Origin: Astragalus membranaceus
Lineage: Eukaryota > Streptophyta > Magnoliopsida > Fabales > Fabaceae
Direction: 5' to 3'
NCBI GenBank assembly: GCA_039519185.1
Contig: CM076849.1
Location: 109,063,806-109,127,805 of the forward strand
DNA: 64,000 bases
In this document: positions 55,960 to 64,000 of the stretch, one piece after another
How the letters are laid out: every line of letters starts with the position of its first letter
Position numbering within the stretch: position 1 is the first letter of the stretch
Program-made: the position numbers and the translations under genes
The notes under the pieces: model-generated
Databases searched by the model: none
Told to the model about the DNA's origin: nothing
Seen by the model: the letters and a program-made list of their open reading frames with translations, nothing else

Positions 55960-58900
55960 AGCTTTAACACAGCTACCCCAACCGACTATCGACAACTTAA
56001 CAAGGTAACAATCAAGAATAAATATCCATTGCCAAGGATCGATGATTTGCTCGATCAACTCAGGGGAGCAGTAGTGTTTTCAAAATTTGACTCGAGGTCG
56101 GAATACCATCAAATCAAGGTGCGAGCTTTGGATGTTCCAAAATCCGCTTTCCGTACTAGATATGGACACTATGATTTTGTAGTGATGCCGTTCAGATTGA
56201 CCAATGCTCCAGCAGTGTTCATGGATTATATGAACAGAGTTTTTCATCAGTATCTAGATCAATTTGTGGTGGTATTCATTGACGACATCTTGGTATACTC
56301 TAAAACAATTGAGGATCACGTGAAGCATCTTCGGATTGTTCTTAACGTGCTCCGAGAGAAACAATTGTATGCTAAGCCATCGAAATGTGACTTTTGGATG
56401 TCCGGAGTTAAATTCTTATGGCATGTAATCTCTCAGAGTGGTGTAGCAGTGGACCCAAGTAAAGTTGAGACAGTGTTGAATTGGGATCGACCATCCACGA
56501 TTACCGAAGTAAGAAGCTTCTTGGGTTTAGCAGGGTACTACAGAAGGTTTATCTCGGGATTCTCACAATTGATGCCTCCACTTAGTGGATTGACTCGCAA
56601 AGATCAACCGTTTGTGTGGGACTCTGATTGTGAGGAATGCTTTATCGAGTTGAAGGACCGATTGACCACTTCTCTGGTTCCCACTCTTCCGGACCCGACT
56701 TTGGGGTTTCAGATTTTTTGTGACGCTTCAGGGAAAGGTTTGGGGTGTGTTCTAATGCAGCATCATCAAGTGGTTGTGTATGCTTCAAGACAATTGGATA
56801 CGCACGAAGTGAAATATCCTAACCATGATTTAGAGTTACCGGCTATTGTGTACGCGCTGAAGATTTGGAGACATTACCTATATGGTTCTCGTTTCGAAGT
56901 TTTTTGTGACCACAAAAGTTTGAGATATCTTTTTAATCAGAAGGAGTTAAATAATCGGCAAGGAAGGTGCGTAGAATTTTTGAAGGATTATGACTTCGAG
57001 TTGAGATATCATCCAGGAAACGCCAATGTAGTGGCAGATAATTTTAGTAGAAAATCATTGCATACCGCCTCATTGATGATTCATGATATGGCTCTTCTTG
57101 AGTCTTTCAGGGATCTCAATTTGGAGGTAAGAACCAAGAGGAATAGATTGGTGTTGAGCCACATTCGGATCTCTAGTTCATTAAGGGATTCTATTCGCTT
57201 AGCACAAGAAGTTGATGTAGATCTTCAAGCTCAAAAGGGATTGCCTGAGTTCACCGAAGGTAGTAACAGTATGATTTGTTTCAACGGAAGGATTTGAGTG
57301 CCAAATAATATTGAGATCAATAGGCAAGTTTTAGAGGAAGCCCACAAGAGTCAGTATTCCATACATCCTGGATCTACCAAGATGTATCGGGATATTAAGC
57401 AGCTGTATTGGTGTGCTGGAATGAAGGTGGATATCGCAGAATTTGTGTCTCGATGCTTAACTTGTCAAAAGATTAGGATCGAAGACCAAAGGCTCGCAGG
57501 TTTGATACAGCCTCTGAACATTCCAGAATGGAACTGGGAGAGTATTTCACTGGATTTTGTGATGGGACTACCTCGATCCCGAACTGGCAATGACTCAATA
57601 TGGGTAGTTGTGGATCGATTGACAAAGTCAGCTCACTTTGTTCCAGTCCGTTCCAACTATTCAGTTTCCAGATTAGCAGAGGAGTATCTTACACACATAG
57701 TGAAACGACATGTGATTCCAGTTAGTATTGTTTCTGACCGTGATCCAAAGTTTACTTCAAAATTTTGGAGAGCTTTGAACGTGGCCTTGGGAACCAAAGT
57801 TTTCATGAGTACAACTTATCATCCAGAGTCAGATGTTCAGACTGAGAGAACTATTCAGACCTTGGAGGACATGCTCCGAGCATGTGTGCTTGATAGTGAT
57901 GGCAAATGGGAAGATCATCTTCCGTTAGTGGAATTCGCCTACAACAACAGTTATCATTCTAGCATTGGAATGTCTCCGTATGAGGCATTATACATAAGGA
58001 AGTGTCGAACTCCGCTTTGTGGGTGGGATGTAGGTGAAGAAAGATTTTTAGGACCGGATTTGGTCTAGGAAACCACTGAGAAGATTCATCAAATCACAGA
58101 GAGAATGAAGGCAGCTCAGAGTCACCAAAAGAGTTATGCTGACAAACGAAGAAGACCAATAGAATTTGATGAAGGAGATCATGTTTTCCTCAAGGTTACT
58201 CCCACTACAGGTATTGGTCGGTGATAAGCTCCAATTTAGTGCAGTTTTTAGAGACACTTTTGAGTCATTTTTAGAGCAATTATTAATGATAATATAAATT
58301 ACCGACTTAATCTCTCTTTATTTTGTAGAAAGGAAGAAAATGTGGAAAAAATGAATAGTCCATTTTAAAGCCACTTTATAATATATATGGGTTGATTAAG
58401 GAGCAAGGCAATAAAAAATGAAAGGACTAAGTCTATGAATTTAGCAAAGTCCACATGGCCCATTGGTGTGGAAGTGATCCGGCCCATGAATTGAATGGAG
58501 ATAAGATACTACCTAAGCTTGGGGACAAAGAAAGGAAGGCTGGAACGTGAAGGAGAATAAAAAGGAGAGGAACCAGCCGCACAACAGACACGCTACATAC
58601 ACAACAAAAAAGCCAATTACAATTTGTACATTATAAAAAGAGAATAAGTGCAACGTGAATAACGGAGGAGAAGAATTACAAAATAAAAAGAAGCCGCACA
58701 TGAGAATCAAGCCGCGGCACAACAGTACCGCCGGCAACGCATAGGAGAGGTTTTTGGGTACCGTTTTCGACACTGTGAGAGAGCTCTGGAGCAGAAAAAT
58801 GAGACTAAAATTTCAGGATCAGAAATTTCTCTATTCCGGGTAATTTTTATCTCTGTAATTTATGACTCCTAATTTTATTTTATTGTTCTCGAACACTATG

Positions 58901-59957
58901 GATAGCTAAATCCTCTTCTAGGGTCTTAAGTGGATCTTGCATGTTTAGAGACCTTTTTATGTTCTAATTTCTGGTTTGAATTCCTATTTTTATTTTAATT
59001 AATATTGTCTTATTGTTTTTTATCACATGAATAGGATTAGCTACCCTTTGCATGTTTATAATCAATTAGTTGATCAGCGACCGTACTGCAATTAGTTGGT
59101 GGACCTATAGGATAATTGGGGCTATAATTAGGGCATGACCAAACCATAATTTAGTCTTCCAATCATTCAACCTTTTTGCTCTTTATGCTTTTCCTGAATT
59201 TAAATTCTTGCATGACCAAACGATGGTTAATTTAGGAAAAAGAATATTAATCGCGAATGACCAAACGGATTTATAGTTTTAGTAAAGGGATTGGTAATTA
59301 AGTAAAATAAGGGAATTCAGGTAGGATTAGACATAGGGGGAATCGAAGCTTGCAAGTGAAACCGTGATCCTAGACCTCTCCCCATTTATTAAATCTAGTA
59401 TTTCAATTATTGTTATTTATTTCTTTTTTATTTGTTCCATTACAATTCAAATATTCGTTCGTCTAAATAATAAATAATCTCGATTAGTTTGGTACTTGTT
59501 AATTAATCCCTGTGGACACGATAATCTTTTATACTACTTCTGCGATAGAGTACACTTGCTCTAAGTGTGTTTTTAACGCAACAGTCGGGCACTACGAACT
59601 AAGAAACTCAATCCTAGATACACTGGATCATTTCAGATCATAGAGAGAATTGGGTCAGTCGCTTATCGTATTGCCTTGCCTCCAGCTTTGTCAAACCACC
59701 ATGACGTGTTTCATGTATCTCAGCTGTGGAAGTATGTATCGGATCCTAGTCAACCGTTAAGTTTTGAGGAGGTTGATCTTCGACCCGGTCTTACTTTTCA
59801 ACCGCATCCGAGCCAAATTATAGAGCGTGGTGAAAAGACACTTCGGACAAGAACGATTCCAATTGTCAAGGTCGTTTGGGATGGATATTCACTTGAAGAA
59901 GCGACATGGGAACTCGAGGATGATATGCGGACTCGCTATCCGTATCTCTTTCAATGA
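55960..59957 (+). pseudogene. Chromovirus RT, RNase H, integrase and chromodomain
   Basis: The frame picks up at DYRQLNKVTIKNKYPLPRID (about 55,982), so the RT N-terminus and most of protease are deleted. The RT has VVFIDDILVYSK (about 56,269). RNase H has FCDASGKGLGCVLMQ and HHYL-type motifs. Integrase has HKSQYSIHPGSTKMY...CLTCQK, SLDFVMGLPRS, DRDPKF and TYHPESDVQTER. Nonsense codons are at 57,295 and 58,066, both in the pol frame. The solo LTR splits the GIGR-ALRTKKLNPRY segment at 58,221. The C-terminal chromodomain (about 59,819-59,955: VVWDGYSLEEATWELEDDM) is intact. Chromodomains guide integration to marked chromatin (family knowledge). Confidence 0.88.
58222..59583. mobile_element. 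Solo LTR in the chromovirus integrase (1,362 bp)
   Basis: It starts TGATAAGCTCC and ends AACGCAACA, with perfect 5-bp duplication GTCGG (58,217-58,221 and 59,584-59,588). Near the right end it has CCCTGTGGACACGATAATC, a word style resembling that in the solo LTR at 20,100-21,314, although the ends differ. It carries no coding sequence. Athila or a similar gypsy lineage is possible, but I cannot settle it. Confidence 0.88.
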
Positions 59958-59984
59958 GGTAAGACTTGACGAATTTTTGAGGAC

Positions 59985-60009
59985 AAATTTTTTTCAAGTT
60001 GGGGTGTAA
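59985..60009 (+). other. Polypurine region of the chromovirus
   Basis: CAAGTTGGGGTGTAA precedes the 3' LTR start TGTAACATCC at 60,010. AAGTTGGGGG-type tracts at this place are usual for Tekay/Del chromoviruses. Confidence 0.7.
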
Positions 60010-61496
60010 TGTAACATCCCCAAAATAATTAATTTAATTATTTTGATGTTAAGCCATTTAATTATTTTATAGTGCTTGATTTATATTTTGGCCAATTGAG
60101 TGCTAGAATAATTATTGGTTGATTCGGGGCTTAATTAGGAATTAAGAAAAGATTAAGGGTATGATGGTCTTTACACCACCACACCCTCACCCTTTGACTT
60201 ATAAAAGGTTTTATGTTGAGTTCGAGTCGTTAAAACCGTTATTTTGAAGTTTTACGTATTTTGACATAAACTAGAATTGTTGAGGTTTGATTTTTTGATT
60301 GATGAATTGATGATTGATTGGTTGTTTGATTGTTGTTTTGGGACTGCTGTTATGTTGGGAATTGACTGGGACAGGTATCGGAATTGATCAGAATAGAGAA
60401 AAACGCAAAATCGGGACAAACAAAAGTGCTGTCATAGACGCACGACCCGTACTGGATATAGCACGACCCGTGCGCATGTTTCTAACCCCAAGTTTTAAAA
60501 CATGTCTTAGACTATTCCTTTTGGTTCCAATCCTTCCCCAATCCCTTCCTTAACCCTTCTCAATGTTAGTTGAATGTTTTACACCCCAAATCGGTTATGT
60601 TTTATGTCATAAAACGAGAAAAATGTTAAGGCTATGTTTAGGTACAAACCGTATTGTTTTGTATCGAGAGAGAAAATGAGACTAAATGTCAGGTTATAGA
60701 CTTAATAGTTTAAGTTCAAGTCTTAATAAGAAAGGAGGCGACCTCGTGTCGAGTAACGGACTTAATGTCCGAGATAATAAAAAAAGATACTGAGGGGGAT
60801 GACTATCCCGAGTTATGTGGCATACCTAGCTGAGGGGACTCATGAATCCAAAGCTGGGGGACTCATTAATCGTATAGCTATACGGATTGCGGATTCCGTT
60901 GGTATTGGGTATTCTAGAAGACCTTATCACGGATTATGCTAAGCCAGAGATAAGAATAAAAGACAGATATGAATAAGAACAGTTCATAAGATAAGGTTGA
61001 GTCACAGAAAAAGGAAAACACCGAGAGAGGAAGAGTGAGGGGTACAGAAGGACTCATTGAGATTTGTAATCTCATTATATGTTTATGTGGTGTTTTTCAG
61101 ATTCACTGGGAAAAGGCAAGCAAACTGAGGAGAAGTAGCAGCTGTTGAGCTACTTAGCTGACAGAAGATCAGTCTGAGATCTTGATGTATATTATCTACC
61201 TTTCCCTGCTTTTGTATTTTGGGATTTAAATCCTTGAAATTTTAGTCAAGGTTATGTAAGTATATATAACCGTGTTTCGTAGTTGGACCGTAGTTATGTT
61301 TTGTATAACGAATATGTACTTTTAAGTACTTATGTCGGAGTTATGTTTGAGAAAAATTTTATCTCAAATTGAAAGAAAGTGGCTTTATTCCGCTTATGTT
61401 AGTTTTGGTCCAATTATACGAACAGGTTATACTCTGAAATATGCTATTAAGTTAATGCCTTTTTATGACTATATTGTTAAAATTTAAGGTGTTACA
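60010..61496 (+). repeat. 3' LTR of the chromovirus with internal deletion (1,487 bp)
   Basis: It matches 52,659-54,639 except for a deletion that joins CTTATAAAAGGTTTTA directly to TG(T)-GAGTTCGAGTCG. The 5' LTR has GGTTTTA at both deletion borders (52,856-52,862 and 53,343-53,349), so 487 bp were lost between short direct repeats. The TATA box at 60,200-60,208 is kept, but the region where transcription should start and the R segment are gone. Confidence 0.88.
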
Positions 61497-63095
61497 CTTA
61501 GCAACATACTGGCTAAGCTGTTACACTGAAAAGGCTATGTCTGGTCTTCTAGTGGTGAGATAAAGAAGCCTACCAATTAGACGTCTATAGGCAGTTTCAT
61601 CAGAATATGGTTGGCCCCCATCACTGCTAATCTTGCAAGAAGGGTCACATGGAGTTGAGGCAAGCTTAGCAGCGAGGACTCCAATATCAGTCAGCAATTC
61701 AAGAGCATATTTTTGCTAATTGAGAAGAATACCTTGTGTAGAACGTGCTACTTCAAGGCCAAGAAAAAATCTCAGAGCACCAAGATCCTTGATGCAGAAT
61801 TTATCATTGAGTAGCTGTTTTACTCTAGTAATTTCAGCCATATCAGTGCCTGCCAATACAATATCATCGACATACACTAATAAAGCAGTAATATGAGCCG
61901 ATGAAGATTTAATAAAGAGGGAATGGTCTGCTTGAGATTGAGAATTGCCCAAGGAAATGATAGTGGAAGTGAGCCTGTGATTCCATTGACGGCTAGCTTG
62001 TTTTAAACCATATAAGGATTTATGGAGCTTCCAAACCTTGTTGGATAAGTCAACATTTGGAGAATGAAACTCAGGGGGAATGGTCATGTAGACTTCCTCA
62101 CTAAGTTCACCATGCAAGAATGCGTTGTTGACATCCAATTGATCAAGATGCCACTTATTAGAGGCAGCCAAAGCAAGTAAAACTCTTACTGTGGTCAATT
62201 TGGCAACTGGGTTAAATGTCTCAAAATAATCCACGCCTTCAAGTTGGTTGTAGCCCTTGGCTACAAGGCGTGCTTTGTGTCTCTCAAGAGTACCATCAGC
62301 ACAAAATTTTGTTTTGTAGACCCACTTACACCCAATTAGAACCTTTCCCTTTGGTAGATCAACCAAGGACCAAGTATTGTTCAATGCCAAGGCATCAAGT
62401 TTAGCTTGCATAGCCTTCTGCCAACACTCATGTGGTGAGGCTTGGGTATAGGTAAGAGGGTCAGCGGTGTTGGAAGCATTGAGGTAAAAGGATTTGTAAG
62501 ATGATGTACATTTTTCATAAGATAAAACTGAAGAAAGAGGGTAAAGAGAAGACTTGGAAGTAGATGAAGATGAAGTGGTGCAGTTAGACAAGTTGCAATG
62601 CTATTCTTCCATGTAATTGGGTTTGTGTGTAGGTGTAGTGGAGCATCTAAGAGGGACTGTTGGGTCTGGAATAATGGTTGGCATGTCTATGTGTCAGGAA
62701 TTGGTGGAGTTCGAAGGGTTTGAGGTGTTTGGAGTATTTTTTGAGCTTGAAGGTTCAGGGGTAGTTGGGGTATTTGTAGAGTTTGAAGGTTCAGAGGTGG
62801 TTGGAACATTTTGGTCACTTTCATGTGTGGTAAAGGATGTGGATTCTAACTGTTCAGAAGTAATAGGCTCGGTTTCTGATGAGCTTAGGAGTGTATGGGA
62901 TTGCTCAGGTGTTAAATCAGTAATCCCAACATCATCAGAATGTGAATTTTCAGTGACTAAAGTGGTAGGTGAAGAATTGGTGTGAAAAGGAAAGAAATTT
63001 TCATAAAAAATGACATTCCTGAACTCAAGTAATTGGTGAGAATTTATGTCATACAGAACGTACCCCTTTAGGCCCTGTTTGTAACCAAGGAATAT
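61497..63095 (-). pseudogene. Copia reverse transcriptase and integrase C-terminus
   Basis: The long frame 62,591-61,716 has the RT N-terminal WQKAMQAKLDALALNNTWSL, GCKWVYKTK, HKARLVAKGYNQ, LDVNNAFLHGELSEEVYM, LHKSLYGLKQASRQW and the catalytic LVYVDDIVLAG, ending FFLGLEVARSTQGI. A stop at 61,716-61,718 breaks the continuation (TPCDPSCKISSDGG, YRRLIGRLLYLTTRRPDIAFSV). Upstream, 63,095-62,592 has the integrase tail FLGYKQGLKGYVLYDIN and a Ser/Val-rich linker. LDVNNAFLHG is usually LDVNNAFLNG or similar, so the core is well kept. Confidence 0.85.
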
Positions 63096-63307
63096 GTAAC
63101 ATCCTCAAAATAATTAGTAGAATTATTTGGGTGTTAAACCAATTAAACCAATTTAGTACTTAACTGGTAAATTTACTGAGTGCAAAAATTATTTATTGGT
63201 TGTCATCGAATCGTTAACCGGATAATACGGACCAAGGAAGTTTTGGAATCGAAATAGGAGATTTCGATCAATATGGTAATTTGACCGCGTTACAACAAAT
63301 ATATTAA

Positions 63308-63375
<68 letters not shown>

Positions 63376-64000
63376 ACGTGGGTGTGTGTGAGTGAAGAGG
63401 AGAAAGAATTAATTAAATAAATAAATATAAGTGTGTGTGTGTGTGTTAATACGAAAGAAAAGAAAAGAATTAAGAAAGGAAAAAAAGAAAGAATACGAGA
63501 GAGAGAGTTACAGAGAGGAGAGAAAGGGAGAAAGGAAGAGAATGGCGTGAGGGAGAAGAGAAGAGGGAGAGGGGAGACTTCACCGAAACGACTTCCGTCC
63601 AACACGAAAAATGTTCAGCGCTACTTCCTCTTCGATTTGGTACCAATTTCGTGACGATCAGCTCACTCTCTCTCACTTGGCCATTTTTGTGTTTTGAAGG
63701 TTTTGTGGGAAATCCGATTTTGGGTTGGTTTTGAAGGTTTAAGTTCAGTTAGGAACGAACCCAAGGTACATTACTCGAGTATTAGAGTTCGATTGGTTGA
63801 TTGGGAGCTAGTTGGGTGAGTTAGGTTGAAAAATCAAAATGTTTGGGGTTATGTGTGAATAGTGTCATGGAGGTTAGAGGAGGAAGGTGATGAATAGTGT
63901 CCGTGAAGAATTTCGGGGAAATCGGTATTTCGGTCAAAATGAGGTTTCGCGATCGAGTGGAAAGCTTTGGAAGCGGATTGGATGTCGCCGGAGCGGGGAT
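63096..64000 (+). repeat. Chromovirus-type LTR (partial, cut by window end)
   Basis: TGTAACATCCTCAAAATAAT at 63,096 is the same LTR start type as at 52,659 but the body is different, so this is another element or subfamily. The left 5-bp flank is GAATA. It contains (TA)n at about 63,311-63,370, (GT)n at 63,431-63,446 and a purine-rich leader-like GAGAGAG region (63,475-63,580). Whether it is a solo LTR or a full element lies outside the window. Confidence 0.7.

Larger units (their letters stand above)
52659..61496 (+). mobile_element. Tekay/Del-type chromovirus (Ty3/gypsy)
   Basis: It is bounded by TGTAACATCC at 52,659 and GTGTTACA at 61,496, with target duplication CTTTG (52,654-52,658) and CTTAG (61,497-61,501), one base changed. 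The order is 5' LTR, Met-tRNA primer site, gag with two zinc knuckles, a protease start, RT, RNase H, integrase, chromodomain, purine tract and 3' LTR. Pol has two nonsense codons, gag one shift, and part of protease plus the RT start is deleted. A solo LTR interrupts the integrase end. It is inserted in the copia RNase H region. Confidence 0.9.
51863..64000 (-). mobile_element. Ty1/copia element on the minus strand, split by two gypsy insertions
   Basis: In minus order the visible parts are the integrase C-terminus and linker plus RT (63,095-61,497), then after the Tekay insertion the RNase H (52,658-52,131), a polypurine tract and the 3' LTR (52,117-51,863). A chromovirus-type LTR at 63,096 interrupts the integrase; the remaining 5' part lies beyond the right edge. 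The two Tekay flanks rejoin one copia reading (SQYVAK to PMEPHYQ), which proves the nesting order. Confidence 0.85.

Overview
The window is plant nuclear DNA, most likely from a papilionoid legume with a large, repeat-rich genome. The evidence is the element content: Ogre/Tat-type Ty3/gypsy elements with 3.2-3.5 kb LTRs, a Tekay-type chromovirus, Ty1/copia, several En/Spm (CACTA) transposons, hAT and foldback MITEs, a tRNA-derived SINE, and fragments of a plant myosin XI gene. The legume assignment is inference. I see no intact host gene, rRNA, canonical tRNA or CRISPR array. Almost every base can be assigned to a transposable element, and the elements are nested inside one another.

Left block (1-27,615). 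A copia gag fragment (26,288-27,610, + strand) was split by a CACTA element on the minus strand (CACTA-2; right end 26,287, rest beyond the left edge). CACTA-2 was invaded by CACTA-1 (+ strand; right end 16,539), by a small CACTA carrying captured gene pieces (CACTA-3, 17,800-21,671) and by a SINE (21,707-21,855). CACTA-1 was interrupted by a non-coding Ogre-derived LTR element on the minus strand (1-11,472; LTR 3,506 bp; the two LTR copies differ at only about seven places over 749 bp). CACTA-3 holds a DEAH-helicase exon fragment and three myosin XI exon fragments with introns, and was itself hit by an LTR element now reduced to a solo LTR (20,100-21,314).

Middle block (27,616-50,241). A gag-protease-only gypsy element lies on the minus strand (27,616-32,820). 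It is followed by foldback remnants and then a 5'-truncated Ogre on the plus strand (about 33,720-50,241) with protease, RT, RNase H, archaeal-type RNase H, integrase, 3' UTR and 3' LTR. Between its protease and RT sits a minus-strand gag-only gypsy element (34,876-about 41,870) whose 3' UTR is a tandem array of GGCGCC palindromes. One LTR of that element contains a 2.6-kb solo chromovirus-type LTR (35,181-37,812).

Right block (50,242-64,000). Two small hAT-like elements, one holding a foldback MITE, precede a minus-strand copia element (51,863 to beyond the right edge). The copia is split by a Tekay chromovirus (52,659-61,496, + strand), itself split by a solo LTR (58,222-59,583), and by a further chromovirus-type LTR (63,096 to the window end).

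Most reading frames are broken. The exception is the second gene of CACTA-1 (five exons, 13,822-15,933), which joins into an uninterrupted 557-residue frame. The most unusual structure is a set of tandem hairpin arrays in the Ogre-type LTRs and 3' UTRs, whose stems change sequence from unit to unit but stay paired. Coordinates of boundaries, target duplications and hairpins were read by eye.
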